From positions 388,967 through 452,966 of the forward strand of contig NZ_SWKN01000008.1 of the NCBI RefSeq assembly GCF_005871185.1: a stretch of 64,000 nt of DNA, in the 5' to 3' direction. The translations under genes were made by a program, and so were the position numbers. Shown piece after piece: positions 24,369 to 34,054 of the stretch. Source of the stretch: Limnobacter alexandrii. GTDB taxonomy: Bacteria > Pseudomonadota > Gammaproteobacteria > Burkholderiales > Burkholderiaceae_B. The notes under the pieces were generated by a model that searched no databases, was not told where the DNA came from, and saw nothing but the letters and a program-made list of their open reading frames with translations. Positions within the stretch are counted from its first letter, which is position 1. Every line of letters starts with the position of its first letter.

Positions 24369-27326
24369 TTAGTTTGAACCGCTTCTGAATTCAGGTTTTG
24401 TTTCAACCAGAACCAGATTCTCTGCAGCAATTTGAACCACTGGTTTGCGTTCACGGGGAACACGCACAGGTTTGGGCGCTGCGGCCAGGTTGGACTGAAC
24501 CACAGACCATTTTTCATGGTCTGTTTCAACCCACAGCATGCCAGCATTGCTCAACATCTGTTCCAGTTCAGCCTTGTCCAGCTTTGCAGTTGGTTTGACA
24601 ACTGCTGGTTTGGCTGCTGGTTCAGCTTCGGGTTGAGCTGCGGGCTCGACGCCTGACAAAGGCGCTGTATCCACTGCGGCTTCAACTTGGGCTGAGGCTG
24701 GGCTATCAACCGCGGCTTGAACCTGCTCGGTTTCGGCCACAGTCTCTTGTTCCATGTTTTCAGACTTTGTTTCTTCCTGAGGTTGGGCCACCGCAGCGAT
24801 CACTGATTGAACAGCTTGTACTTCCGCACCCAAAACACTGGACTCATCGGGATTGTTCTCCGTAGAGCCCATTTGTGTTGGTTCTGCAGGTAAACCCATT
24901 TCAGAAACATTCATGCCGGTTGCTGCAATGGTTTGCTCTGCTGTCTCTTCAGAAACTTGTTCAGAGGTTTCTGAAGACTGCTCAGTGCCAGCATTGTCAC
25001 GGGCTGCCCCATCACGGTTGCCACCACGACCACGGCGGCGGCGACGGCGGCGTGGCTCATCACCACTCAGTTCCTCATCGTTACCATAAGACATGGTTTC
25101 TGCAATCTTGTTGGCCAAGTCCTCGTCATCTGCTGCATCAGCGGCCTGGAAAGTATCTTCCGACTGCATGGCGGCCTGGTCTACAGCTGCTGCTGTTTCA
25201 CCTTCGCCTGCGCCTCGGCCACCTCGACCACGACGACGGCGGCGGCGACCACCGGTACGTTCATTTTGCTCGGCAGAGGATTCAGATGCATCGCCAGCCA
25301 CAGCTTCCACAGCGGCCAACGGTTTTACTTCCAGCACCTCTGCACCTGCTGCACGCTCATCACGTGGTTTGCCCCGGCCACCACGGTTCTGTTGACCAGA
25401 GCGTGTTTGCTGCGCATCAGCGGCTTTCACTTCGTCGCCAGTTGATGTGCCTGTAGCCTCATCATCTCGGCCACGGCCACCACGTCGGCGATTTCTTCCA
25501 CCGCGACCATTGCGCTGATCGTTGCGGTCACCTTGTGAACGATGCTGTCCACGGCCACCACGATCATTGGGCTTTTGTTCGATGACCACTGCTGGTGCTT
25601 CTGCTGTAGCGTCTCGCTTGAACCAGCCAATAATTCGCTGAATCAATGAAGGGCCTACAGGCGCGGCAGCGGCAACTGCCAATTCGGTCTTGGGCTTGCG
25701 TTCCTGGTGGGGTGGTGCGGGTTGGGTGGGAATAACACCTTTGATCACCGCTTCCTGACGTTTAACAGCTTCGCCTTCAACTTTCTTCTCGTAGTAGTTG
25801 GGCTCTTCCTTGGACGTTGCCAGTTCAAAACTCTGGCGTGGGTCCTCGAGGCGTTCATCGTCATGACGCAGGCGCGTGATTTCATAGTGTGGCGTTTCCA
25901 AATGTTTGTTTGGAATCAGCAGCACGTTTACTTTCAGGCGCGCTTCAAGCTTGTAAATCTCTGAACGTTTTTCGTTCAGAAGGAATGTCGCCACATCGAC
26001 GGGTACCTGCACATGCACGCTGGCGGTGCCTTCCTTCATGGCTTCTTCTTGCAAAATACGCAACACATGCAGGGCCGTGCTTTCGGTGTCGCGAATCACA
26101 CCAGTGCCATTGCAGCGCGGGCAGGTGGTGTGCGAGCCTTCATTCAGGGCAGGGCGGATGCGCTGGCGGCTAAGTTCCATCAGGCCGAAACGGCTGATCT
26201 TGCCCATTTGCACGCGTGCACGGTCAAAATGCAGGCTGTCTTTAACCCGGTTTTCCACTTCTTTCTGGTTGCCGGCTTTTTCCATGTCGATAAAATCGAT
26301 CACGATCAAGCCGCCAAGGTCGCGCAGTCGCAACTGACGGGCTACTTCTTCAGCAGCCTCCAGGTTGGTGCGCAGTGCGGTGTCTTCAATGTCAGTACCA
26401 CGTGTAGAACGGGCCGAGTTCACGTCGATTGACACCAAGGCTTCGGTGTGGTCGATCACGATGGCACCGCCTGAGGGCAGGGGGACCATACGGCTGTAGG
26501 CCGTCTCAATTTGGTGTTCAATCTGGAAGCGACTGAACAACGGGATATCGTCGCGGTAACGTTTCACCAAATTCATCATGTCAGGCATCACATGCTGCAT
26601 GAACTGCTTGGCTTGATCGTAAATTTCATCGGTGTCGATCAGCACTTCGCCGATATCCGGGCTGAAATAATCACGAATGGCTCGGATTACCAGGCTGCTT
26701 TCCTGGTAAATCAGGAAGGCACCGTTGGCTGATTTGCCTGCGCCGTCGATCGCGGTCCAAAGTTGTAACAGGTAGTTCAGGTCCCACTGCAGTTCTTCAA
26801 CCGAGCGCCCAATACCTGCGGTGCGGGCAATAATGCTCATGCCCTTGGGGTATTCAAGTTTGTCGAGCGCTTCTCGCAATTCCTGGCGCTCTTCGCCCTC
26901 AATGCGGCGAGAAACACCACCACCACGCGGGTTGTTGGGCATCAGCACCAAATAACGGCCTGCCAGTGAAATGAAGGTGGTCAGGGCTGCGCCCTTGTTG
27001 CCACGTTCTTCCTTTTCAACTTGAACGAACAGTTCCTGGCCTTCCTTGACGACGTCTTGAATGCGGGCCTTGCCAGCTTCTACGCCTTCTTTGAAGTATT
27101 GACGGGAAATTTCCTTGAATGGCAAAAAACCGTGACGGTCTTCGCCGTAATTGACAAAACAGGCTTCAAGACTGGGTTCTACGCGGGTAATAACACCTTT
27201 GTAAATATTGCTTTTCCGTTGTTCACGGCCAGCTGTTTCAATGTCAATGTCGATGAGTTTCTGGCCGTCGACAATCGCAACCCGCAACTCTTCTGAATGA
27301 GTTGCGTTAAATAACATGCGCTTCAT
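24369..27326 (-). CDS. rne: Ribonuclease E
   Basis: This is an endoribonuclease of about 985 residues that starts mRNA decay and processes rRNA and tRNA. The start at MKRMLFNATHSEELRVAI is the canonical one. The N-terminal half has the S1 RNA-binding domain (about 35-120), the 5'-sensor and DNase I-like domains (IDVNSARSTRGTDIEDTALRTN, GGLIVIDFIDM), and the zinc-link CPRCNGTG near residue 400. The C-terminal half is a disordered scaffold with several arginine-rich RNA-binding blocks and acidic stretches, and ends in a conserved short tail. A long leader region precedes it. Confidence 0.94.
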   Translation of the reverse strand: MKRMLFNATHSEELRVAIVDGQKLIDIDIETAGREQRKSNIYKGVITRVEPSLEACFVNYGEDRHGFLPFKEISRQYFKEGVEAGKARIQDVVKEGQELFVQVEKEERGNKGAALTTFISLAGRYLVLMPNNPRGGGVSRRIEGEERQELREALDKLEYPKGMSIIARTAGIGRSVEELQWDLNYLLQLWTAIDGAGKSANGAFLIYQESSLVIRAIRDYFSPDIGEVLIDTDEIYDQAKQFMQHVMPDMMNLVKRYRDDIPLFSRFQIEHQIETAYSRMVPLPSGGAIVIDHTEALVSIDVNSARSTRGTDIEDTALRTNLEAAEEVARQLRLRDLGGLIVIDFIDMEKAGNQKEVENRVKDSLHFDRARVQMGKISRFGLMELSRQRIRPALNEGSHTTCPRCNGTGVIRDTESTALHVLRILQEEAMKEGTASVHVQVPVDVATFLLNEKRSEIYKLEARLKVNVLLIPNKHLETPHYEITRLRHDDERLEDPRQSFELATSKEEPNYYEKKVEGEAVKRQEAVIKGVIPTQPAPPHQERKPKTELAVAAAAPVGPSLIQRIIGWFKRDATAEAPAVVIEQKPNDRGGRGQHRSQGDRNDQRNGRGGRNRRRGGRGRDDEATGTSTGDEVKAADAQQTRSGQQNRGGRGKPRDERAAGAEVLEVKPLAAVEAVAGDASESSAEQNERTGGRRRRRRGRGGRGAGEGETAAAVDQAAMQSEDTFQAADAADDEDLANKIAETMSYGNDEELSGDEPRRRRRRRGRGGNRDGAARDNAGTEQSSETSEQVSEETAEQTIAATGMNVSEMGLPAEPTQMGSTENNPDESSVLGAEVQAVQSVIAAVAQPQEETKSENMEQETVAETEQVQAAVDSPASAQVEAAVDTAPLSGVEPAAQPEAEPAAKPAVVKPTAKLDKAELEQMLSNAGMLWVETDHEKWSVVQSNLAAAPKPVRVPRERKPVVQIAAENLVLVETKPEFRSGSN

Positions 27327-27703
27327 GCACACTCCAATGGCACCGCAGTGCGAAAAGAGATGCTGAAAAAGCGGAAGGAACAAAGAGATACAAAAACGAA
27401 TACAACAAAGCGCCGCTCGGCTTTAACCAAGAGCGGCGATCATACTAAGGCATTGATATTTAATAATAAATATTGGTTCAAATTTCACCTGCGTAAGGTG
27501 GGCCTGCGTCGTTTTTGTTAGTACCCAGCGCTTCTTGTGCGCGCTGGTGCGTAAAAATTCTTTGTTTCCAGCTTAAGGCGGGCATTCAGCCGCGCGCCTC
27601 TTTTTCAGCCATCATTGCCACCATCCAGGGTAGGCGGCACACCCACTAAATAAAATCGCGGTGGGGCGTATCCAGAAATGATTTCGGACGCTTCCCAAGC
27701 GAT
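27327..27703 (-). promoter_or_regulatory. Long structured 5' leader of rne
   Basis: If the promoter at 27710-27738 is used, the rne leader is about 377 bases, close to the long autoregulatory leader known in E. coli. Stem-loops visible in it include CGCCGCTC/GAGCGGCG (27411-27438), an AT-rich dyad (27456-27473), CACCT/AGGTG (27486-27500) and CCAGCGC/GCGCTGG (27525-27547). No protein-coding gene was recognised in this stretch. Feedback control by RNase E cleavage is inferred from the E. coli precedent. Confidence 0.5.
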
Positions 27704-27709
27704 AATTCG

Positions 27710-27738
27710 ATTATATGCTGAACCCGCCCAATTGGTAA
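27710..27738 (-). promoter_or_regulatory. Putative sigma-70 promoter of rne
   Basis: On the minus strand a perfect -10 TATAAT is preceded, after 17 bases, by TTACCA (4 of 6 matches to the -35 consensus). It faces rne and lies just upstream of the divergent rluC start. Confidence 0.5.
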
Positions 27739-27747
27739 AACAAAGAA

Positions 27748-28755
27748 TTGAAAACACAGGAAAAACCCAATCCCGACAGGGCTGTTTTGCTCGAAATTGA
27801 CGAAAAACATCAAGACCAGCGCTTGGACAACTTTTTGTGCAGTGTGTGCAAAGGTGTGCCCAAAAGCCATGTATTTCGCATCATTCGCTCCGGAGAGGTT
27901 CGAATCAACCGCAAGCGCGCAGAAGCAAAAACCAAGCTATGTGTTGGTGATGTAGTGCGTGTTCCTCCCATTCAAATTATTGAAAAACAAAGTCTTGAAT
28001 CCATTTCCTCAAGTAATACTTTCAATAAAACACAGTTGCTCAAGGCGGCAGCCGATATTCCTGTGTTGTTTGAAGACGAGCATATGTTGGTGGTCAACAA
28101 GCCGTCTGGTATGGCAGTTCATGGTGGCTCGGGCAATAATTTTGGTTTAATTGAATGTATTCGGGCACTTCGGGCTGAAACCCACCAGGATTTGGAGCTG
28201 GTTCATCGCATTGATCGTGAAACCTCTGGAATCTTGATCATTTCAAAAAAACGCAGTGCTCTTAGAAAGTTACAGGAACAACTTAGAGCCAGATCCTGGA
28301 AGAAGTATTACAAAACCCTGGTGCTAGGGCACTGGCCTGAAACACTCAGGCAAGTTGACCTTCCCCTGTTGAAAACACAGGCGGGCGAGAAAGAGGCAAG
28401 GGTTTTTGTGGATGAAGCGGGTGACAAAGCCTGTACAAAGTTCAATGTAATTCAAAGCTATAAATCAAATTATTCAAACTTTACTTTAATTCAGGCTCAA
28501 ATTTTGACTGGTCGAACGCATCAAATCAGGGTGCACACCAGTGCCAGCAAGTTCCCGATTGCAGGTGATGATCGCTATGGCAATTTCGAGATGAACAAAC
28601 AACTCGCCAGGCAAGGCTTGAAACGCATGTTTTTGCACGCAGCGCGCCTGCAACTGCTTCATCCAGCCACAAATGAAACTATAGTACTGGAGGCGCCCTT
28701 GGCCCCCGAATTGGACAGTTTTTTAAAATCGTTACAGGCAGTACAACGCAGATGA
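27748..28755 (+). CDS. rluC: 23S rRNA pseudouridine synthase RluC-type
   Basis: This 335-residue enzyme converts uridines in 23S rRNA to pseudouridine. An N-terminal S4 RNA-binding domain (about residues 15-75, QRLDNFLCSVCKGVPKSHVFRIIRSGEVRINRKR) is followed by the RluA-type catalytic domain with catalytic aspartate in HRIDRETSG and the motif LTGRTHQIRVH. No ATG occurs before the S4 domain; the TTG at 27748 is the only plausible start. It is divergent from rne, as in E. coli, and overlaps the next gene by 4 bases. Confidence 0.92.
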   Translation: MKTQEKPNPDRAVLLEIDEKHQDQRLDNFLCSVCKGVPKSHVFRIIRSGEVRINRKRAEAKTKLCVGDVVRVPPIQIIEKQSLESISSSNTFNKTQLLKAAADIPVLFEDEHMLVVNKPSGMAVHGGSGNNFGLIECIRALRAETHQDLELVHRIDRETSGILIISKKRSALRKLQEQLRARSWKKYYKTLVLGHWPETLRQVDLPLLKTQAGEKEARVFVDEAGDKACTKFNVIQSYKSNYSNFTLIQAQILTGRTHQIRVHTSASKFPIAGDDRYGNFEMNKQLARQGLKRMFLHAARLQLLHPATNETIVLEAPLAPELDSFLKSLQAVQRR

Positions 28756-29411
28756 CCTACAAAATGGCGGTGTTTGACTGGGATGGCACCATACTCGACT
28801 CAACCGGTGCAATCACCCGATCCATTCAACGCGCCTGTCTTGATGCAGGTTTGCCCGACCCAGGTGAAGAAATAGCCTCCTATGTAATAGGCCTTGGTTT
28901 AAGTGACGCCTTGCGCCATGCGGCCCCCGGGGCCAGCGAAGCCCAAATCGGCTTGCTGGTTGAAAGCTACCGCAAGCATTACCTGAGCAAAGATCACGAG
29001 TTGGAGTTGTTCACTGGCGCGGTACCGCTGCTGAAAGAGCTGAATGAAATGGGTGTAATTTGTACGGTGGCCACCGGCAAAAGCAGGCAGGGCCTGAATC
29101 GTGCCATGGCAAATTCAGACACAGCCCGCTATTTCATGAGTTCTCGCTGCGCTGATGAATGCCACAGCAAGCCGCATCCGCAAATGATTCTGGAGTTGAT
29201 GGAAGAATTCAACACCGACCCTGCCCATGTCGTGATGATTGGCGACACCACACACGACTTGAATATGGCAAATGCAGCCGGTGTTCATGCACTTTCTGTT
29301 CAAACGGGGGCGCATCCTCCCAAACTGTTGAACCAGGTGCCGCACTTGCAGTCATTTCGTTCAATCAACGAGTTGGCCCCTTGGCTGATTCAAACCATCT
29401 CAGCCCGTTAA
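28752..29411 (+). CDS. HAD-family phosphatase, phosphoglycolate-phosphatase-like
   Basis: This is a 219-residue HAD hydrolase. Motif I with the nucleophilic aspartate is FDWDGTILDST near residue 8. Motif II is in VATGKSRQGL, the motif III lysine is in CHSKPHP, and motif IV is MIGDTTHDLNMANAAG. A helical cap between motifs I and II is typical of the Gph group. The substrate cannot be read from the sequence. It is co-transcribed with rluC and followed by a Rieske protein gene, an arrangement common in Burkholderiales. Confidence 0.88.
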   Translation: MTYKMAVFDWDGTILDSTGAITRSIQRACLDAGLPDPGEEIASYVIGLGLSDALRHAAPGASEAQIGLLVESYRKHYLSKDHELELFTGAVPLLKELNEMGVICTVATGKSRQGLNRAMANSDTARYFMSSRCADECHSKPHPQMILELMEEFNTDPAHVVMIGDTTHDLNMANAAGVHALSVQTGAHPPKLLNQVPHLQSFRSINELAPWLIQTISAR

Positions 29412-29417
29412 TTCACT

Positions 29418-29795
29418 ATGCAGCAAATTCAGGTATGTCAATCCAGTGATCTTGAAGAAGGTGGCACAGGTTATCGCTTCAGGGTCTTGTACAACAACGA
29501 GGAAACCACCGCATTCATCGTGCGGGTGGACGATGCCGTCAGGTGTTTTTTGAATCGTTGCTCCCATGTGCCTGTTGAGCTTGACTGGAATTACGGGGAG
29601 TTTCTCGATGATTCCGGGCGAATTGTGGTTTGTGCCACGCATGGCGCCAGTTATGACGCAACCGATGGAAGCTGCCTGGGTGGGCCTTGCGACGGCAACC
29701 CCTTGGTGCGATTGAATGTCGAAGAGAAAGAGGGTGTAGTGTACTGGACCCCGACCGAACTAATTACAGTGCCAGCCGATGGTATTGAGGACTGA
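29418..29795 (+). CDS. Rieske 2Fe-2S domain protein
   Basis: This 125-residue protein consists of a single Rieske domain. The two ligand boxes are visible as CSHVP (Cys-x-His, about residue 51) and CATHGASYDATDGSCLGGPC (Cys-x-x-His, about residue 78). No signal or membrane segment is present, so it is a cytoplasmic ferredoxin-like protein. The second box is shifted from that of oxygenase components. The redox partner is unknown. It stops two bases before the S49 peptidase gene. Confidence 0.88.
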   Translation: MQQIQVCQSSDLEEGGTGYRFRVLYNNEETTAFIVRVDDAVRCFLNRCSHVPVELDWNYGEFLDDSGRIVVCATHGASYDATDGSCLGGPCDGNPLVRLNVEEKEGVVYWTPTELITVPADGIED

Positions 29796-29797
29796 CT

Positions 29798-30754
29798 ATG
29801 AGTGAAGAGAACAATCAATGGGAACGCAAGCTGCTTGAGAAACTGGCCTCTGAGGCACTGGTCGAACAGCGCAGAAAGCGTCGCTGGGGTATTTTTTTCA
29901 AGCTGATCGGTTTGGTGTATGTGGGCGTGTTGATTGCCTCTGTATTGGGGCTTACCTCCAGCCCAAGCCTTGAGGCCAGCCGGCATGCGGCTTTGGTCGA
30001 TCTTGATGGGGTTATTTCCAGCGACAGCCTGGCCAGTGCGGATCGAATCAACTCCAGCCTTAGATCCGCGTTTGAAAGTACGGCTTCTGTCGGAGTAATC
30101 CTTCGCATCAACAGCCCTGGGGGAAGTCCTGTTCAGGCAGGCCTGATCAACGACGAAATCAAGCGCTTGCGGGCAAAATATCCAGAAAAGCCTGTTTATG
30201 CGGTGGTTGAGGAAGTATGTGCCTCGGGTGGTTATTACGTGGCTGCAGCTGCAGACAAAATTTATGTGGACAAGGCCAGCTTGGTCGGCTCAATTGGTGT
30301 GGTCATGAATGGTTTTGGCTTTACCGGCACCATGGAAAAGTTGGGCGTTGAGCGCCGATTGATTACCGCGGGAGAAAACAAAGGGTTTTTGGACCCCTTT
30401 AGCGACGCTGACCCTTATCAAACCGAATTTGCCACACAAATGGCCGAAGAAATTCACCAGCAGTTCATTCAGGTCGTGAAGCAGGGTCGGGGCGACAAGC
30501 TTGCCCAAAACCCAGAGCTGTTCAGTGGACTGGTGTGGACTGGCGCAAAAAGTGTCGAGTTGGGTTTGGCAGATGAGTTGGGCTCAATTGACACCGTTGC
30601 CCGCGATGTGCTGAAAACAGAAGACATTCTGGACTACACCGAGCAGGATTCCTTGGCCGAGCGTTTTGCCCAGCGTGTGGGTGTGGTGTTTGCTCAGGGT
30701 GTTCGCAGTGTGTTTCCTGAGTTCGGCGCCCGTCAAAGCCTTGGTTTTCAATAA
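29798..30754 (+). CDS. S49-family signal peptide peptidase (SppA-like)
   Basis: This 318-residue inner-membrane serine protease has one N-terminal membrane segment (FFKLIGLVYVGVLIASVLGL, about residues 31-50). The peptidase core is ILRINSPGGSPVQAG, the catalytic serine in CASGGYYVAAAADKIY, then GSIGVV and the catalytic lysine region TAGENKGFLDPF. It is the short SppA form with one catalytic domain, whereas E. coli SppA is a double-length protein. The family degrades signal peptides left in the membrane. Confidence 0.9.
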   Translation: MSEENNQWERKLLEKLASEALVEQRRKRRWGIFFKLIGLVYVGVLIASVLGLTSSPSLEASRHAALVDLDGVISSDSLASADRINSSLRSAFESTASVGVILRINSPGGSPVQAGLINDEIKRLRAKYPEKPVYAVVEEVCASGGYYVAAAADKIYVDKASLVGSIGVVMNGFGFTGTMEKLGVERRLITAGENKGFLDPFSDADPYQTEFATQMAEEIHQQFIQVVKQGRGDKLAQNPELFSGLVWTGAKSVELGLADELGSIDTVARDVLKTEDILDYTEQDSLAERFAQRVGVVFAQGVRSVFPEFGARQSLGFQ

Positions 30755-30755
30755 T

Positions 30756-31451
30756 TTAGCTGGATAACCACAAAAACAGGCAGGGCAACTTGCCTGGCGT
30801 GGGTGCTCGTTTTTTCCATTGCCCCACTGTTTTGGTTTGAATGTGCTGTTCGTCGCCTGTTAAATCCCAGCCGATGCACAGCAATGTTGAGTCTGAAAGT
30901 TGTTTGAGCAGTGCCTCTATCAGCTTCTCATTCCTGAAGGGCGTTTCAATCACGATTTGAGTGCATTGTTGCGCTTTCGAATCTCGTTCAGTCTGCTTGA
31001 TCCACGTATCCCGCTGCCCTGGCTCTACAGGCGGGTACCCATGAAAGCGAAAGTTTTGGCCGTTCAGACCACTTCCCATCAAAGCCAACAAAATGGAGCT
31101 TGGGCCAACCAAGGGGTGAACCGGGCATTCCAGCCTGTGAGCCAGTGCCACAATTTCTGCGCCAGGGTCGGCCACGCCGGGGCAGCCAGCGTCACTCATC
31201 ACTGCAACCGGTTCTCCCGCCTTACAGCGCTGAACAACATCCTGGCGTTGCTGAGGGTTCAGCTGCGCAATCTCCAGTATTTGAAGCTCGCGAATGGGCA
31301 CTGGCATGTTGAATTGCGCAAGCGCCGCCCTGGCGGGTTTGGCATTTTCAACCAGCCAGGTTTTGCATTGTTGCACCAAGGGCAGGTCGGCCGCCAATAT
31401 TGGTGTTTTCGGCGTTTTTTGGCTTAGCGGGCTCGGAACTAGATAAAGCAT
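30756..31451 (-). CDS. SAM-dependent methyltransferase, RsmI/tetrapyrrole methylase fold
   Basis: This 231-residue protein has the SAM-dependent tetrapyrrole-methylase fold and resembles RsmI, the 16S rRNA ribose methyltransferase of C1402. The core motif AVMSDAGCPGVADPGAEIVALAHRL and the following LVGPSSILLALMGSGLNGQNF are clear. It differs from standard RsmI at the N-terminus and is shorter (E. coli RsmI is 286 residues), so it may be a paralogue with another target. It follows the maf gene by one base and converges with the peptidase gene. Confidence 0.82.
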   Translation of the reverse strand: MLYLVPSPLSQKTPKTPILAADLPLVQQCKTWLVENAKPARAALAQFNMPVPIRELQILEIAQLNPQQRQDVVQRCKAGEPVAVMSDAGCPGVADPGAEIVALAHRLECPVHPLVGPSSILLALMGSGLNGQNFRFHGYPPVEPGQRDTWIKQTERDSKAQQCTQIVIETPFRNEKLIEALLKQLSDSTLLCIGWDLTGDEQHIQTKTVGQWKKRAPTPGKLPCLFLWLSS

Positions 31452-31452
31452 G

Positions 31453-32034
31453 TCAAGGCAGGGTCAGTTCAAATTGTCGAAGTGCGTTCGCCACTTCGAT
31501 CAAGGGCAGGCCAATCAAGGCTGTCGGATCGCTCGATTCAATGCGTTTTAACAAGGAAATGCCCAGACCTTCGCTTTTTGCCGAACCCGCACAATCATAG
31601 GGCTCTTCTGCAATCAGGTAGCGTTCAATCTCGGCGGCGTCCAATTCTCGAAACTCGACTGAAGTCGGTACAGTAAACTCTACGGATTGAGAGGTTTCTA
31701 CGCAGCACACACACACCGCCGTGTGAAACACAATTGTTTTTCCGCTCATGCTGCGCAGTTGCGCACGGGCCCTGTCGTGGGTACCTGGTTTGCTGATGGC
31801 TACACCATCCACATCGGCCACTTGATCCGAGCCAATAACAATTGCGGTAGGGTGTTCGGCTGCCACCGCCATGGCTTTTTCTTTTGCAAGTCGCTTGCAG
31901 GTGTCCAGAGGGGTTTCATCGGGTTCGGGCGATTCGTCAATTTGAGGAGATTCGCACCTGAAGTTGATTTGCAGGCGGGTCAGCAATTCGCGGCGGTACT
32001 TGGAACTGGAGGCTAGATACAGTGAACGGGTCAT
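31453..32034 (-). CDS. Maf-family nucleotide pyrophosphatase
   Basis: This 193-residue house-cleaning pyrophosphatase acts on modified or methylated nucleoside triphosphates. Characteristic elements are the N-terminal LYLASSSKYRRELL, the ESPQIDESP segment, RLAKEKAMAVA, IGSDQVADVDG and KPGTHDRARAQL. The sequence is closer to the YceF type (7-methyl-GTP) than to the YhdE type, which fits its place next to yceD and rpmF as in E. coli. It is divergent from yceD. Confidence 0.9.
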   Translation of the reverse strand: MTRSLYLASSSKYRRELLTRLQINFRCESPQIDESPEPDETPLDTCKRLAKEKAMAVAAEHPTAIVIGSDQVADVDGVAISKPGTHDRARAQLRSMSGKTIVFHTAVCVCCVETSQSVEFTVPTSVEFRELDAAEIERYLIAEEPYDCAGSAKSEGLGISLLKRIESSDPTALIGLPLIEVANALRQFELTLP

Positions 32035-32108
32035 TTGAATGGCGTGCTGGCTTTGACAGATTACGTTAGGCAGAGTATTATCGCGCGTTTCCTGCTTTTC
32101 TTATCGGC

Positions 32109-32699
32109 ATGCGCCAAAAAGGCCCACTAAAACAGTTTGATGAATTCGACGCATGGTCGTTTTCTCGCTTGGGCGAAAGCATTCGCAGTGAAAACGTAAA
32201 GTTTGACTTCCCCAGGCTTGTCAACGACGAGAATATTCTGGTCAGCCATGTCGAAAATTGGGAAGTGTCCGGGCGAATCAATGCCAAGTCTGAAAGTGTT
32301 ATCCGGTTTAAAGGCCGGTTTACCGCAGAGCTTTCTTGTGTAGTGTGTGGTTCAGGTGTGCAGCACGCCATCGACTTTGATCGTCATTTGATTTTAATGA
32401 CCTCCGAGGCGCAAGCTGACAACTACGACGAAGACACGCTCGACGAGGATACAGACGTGGTTGCCTGCCCGGGTGCGATAAACTTGCGAGACTGGCTGGA
32501 AGATGAAATTTTGTTGGCTTGCCCAATGTTTCCCAAGCATGACGCCTGCGCTGAGGTAGCCGGACGCAGCTGGCAAGAAGAGGGTGCCAACCTAGAAGAT
32601 ACTGACGACCATCAGGATGACACTGCTGATGGCCCAACACAGGAAGTACAGCGTCCTTTTGCCAACCTGGGCGATTTGCTCAAGGGAAGCAAGAAGTAA
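32109..32699 (+). CDS. yceD: YceD family protein (DUF177)
   Basis: This 196-residue protein of the DUF177/YceD family is linked to 23S rRNA accumulation in several organisms. Recognised by RFKGRFTAELSCVVCGSGVQHAIDFDRHLILM and the later DLRDWLEDEILLACPMFPKHDAC-like region, here NLRDWLEDEILLACP. The C-terminus ends in the usual RPFANLGDLLKGSKK. It lies 24 bases before rpmF, the conserved order in most proteobacteria. Confidence 0.9.
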   Translation: MRQKGPLKQFDEFDAWSFSRLGESIRSENVKFDFPRLVNDENILVSHVENWEVSGRINAKSESVIRFKGRFTAELSCVVCGSGVQHAIDFDRHLILMTSEAQADNYDEDTLDEDTDVVACPGAINLRDWLEDEILLACPMFPKHDACAEVAGRSWQEEGANLEDTDDHQDDTADGPTQEVQRPFANLGDLLKGSKK

Positions 32700-32723
32700 C
32701 ACTTTTATACATGGAGCTTTAAA

Positions 32724-32906
32724 ATGGCCGTTCAACAGAACAAAAAATCACCTTCGAAGCGTGGCATGCACCGCTCACACCAGAACCTGACAGCGCCCAC
32801 TTTGTCCGCTGACTCCTCTTCTGGTGAAACACACCTGCGCCACCACATCAGCCCCAACGGCATGTATCGTGGCAAGAAAGTGGTAAAAACCAAAGCTGAC
32901 GAGTAA
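32724..32906 (+). CDS. rpmF: 50S ribosomal protein L32
   Basis: This 60-residue basic ribosomal protein has the standard N-terminus [19 protein letters not shown] and ends in [15 protein letters not shown]. The four-cysteine zinc form is absent, as in most proteobacteria. It sits between yceD and plsX as expected. Confidence 0.97.
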   Translation: MAVQQNKKSPSKRGMHRSHQNLTAPTLSADSSSGETHLRHHISPNGMYRGKKVVKTKADE

Positions 32907-32971
32907 TTATTTACAAATCAACAAGGCAACTGCAGTCATGTTGCCATGAAAACCAAAAGGTCTAAGAACGG

Positions 32972-34054
32972 ATGGTTCGCATAGCGATTGATTGCATGGG
33001 TGGAGACCACGGTTTGTCGGTCACCGTCCCGGCCTGTTTGCGCTTTCTCAAGCAGCATCCCGATGTTCAACTCGTGCTTGTTGGAAAGCAAGCCGAGATT
33101 GAGGCGGCACTGGCCAAGAAAAAGGCGTTGGAGCACCCCCAAATCACCATTCGTCACGCCAGTGAAGTGGTGGAAATGGATGAGCCTCCAGCGCAGGCTC
33201 TGCGCAACAAGAAAGACTCCTCAATTCGAGTGTGTGCCAACCTGGTCAAAGACGGGCTGGCGTCTGCGTTCGTCAGTGCCGGTAACACCGGCGCACTCAT
33301 GGCGATTTCACGTTTCGTGCTCAAAACCCTGGACAGCATTGATCGCCCTGCAATTGCGTCGGCATTGCCCAATATGAAAGGCAAGGGCACGCTGATGCTC
33401 GACCTGGGTGCCAACGTGGATTGCGAACCTGCTCACCTGTTTCAGTTTGCGGTCATGGGCTCAGCATTCGTGAAAGGCACCGAAGGCATTGAAAAGCCGA
33501 CAGTGGGTTTGCTCAACATTGGTGAAGAAGTGATCAAGGGCAATGATGTGGTCAAAAAGGCCTCTGAATTGCTGCGCGCAAGCGAATTGAACTTCTATGG
33601 CAACGTAGAGGGCAACGATATTTACAAAGGCACCACCGACGTAGTGGTGTGCGACGGTTTTGTGGGCAATGTGGCCTTAAAAACCTCTGAGGGCCTGGCG
33701 CAAATGCTGGGCGACATAATAAAGACAGAGTTCAAGAGAGGCCTGTGGCCCAAAGTTGCTGCTGTATTTGCAGCGCCAGTGTTGCTTAGATTCAAAAAAA
33801 GGGTGGACCACCGCCGTTACAACGGAGCAGCATTGCTTGGGCTTAAAGGGATTGTGATCAAAAGCCACGGCTCGGCCGACGCTTATGCCTTCTTCTATGC
33901 GATCAAGCGCGCTTACGATGCTGCCAACGGCAATTTGCTGGACAGCATCAGGCTCACCATGTCGCACTATGTGCCATTGGCCGCACCCGCGTCCGACAGC
34001 ACTCAAGAGGCAGCGGCTACTCCCGCCGAGGCAAAACCTGACCAAGTGATTTAA
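32972..34054 (+). CDS. plsX: Phosphate acyltransferase PlsX
   Basis: This 360-residue peripheral membrane enzyme makes acyl-phosphate from acyl-ACP, the first step of phospholipid synthesis by the PlsX/PlsY route. The N-terminal IDCMGGDHG (about residues 6-14), the central [10 protein letters not shown] and VGLLNIGEE, and [17 protein letters not shown] are family hallmarks. A C-terminal extension of about 25 residues rich in alanine is extra. The stop overlaps the fabH start by one base. Confidence 0.96.
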   Translation: MVRIAIDCMGGDHGLSVTVPACLRFLKQHPDVQLVLVGKQAEIEAALAKKKALEHPQITIRHASEVVEMDEPPAQALRNKKDSSIRVCANLVKDGLASAFVSAGNTGALMAISRFVLKTLDSIDRPAIASALPNMKGKGTLMLDLGANVDCEPAHLFQFAVMGSAFVKGTEGIEKPTVGLLNIGEEVIKGNDVVKKASELLRASELNFYGNVEGNDIYKGTTDVVVCDGFVGNVALKTSEGLAQMLGDIIKTEFKRGLWPKVAAVFAAPVLLRFKKRVDHRRYNGAALLGLKGIVIKSHGSADAYAFFYAIKRAYDAANGNLLDSIRLTMSHYVPLAAPASDSTQEAAATPAEAKPDQVI

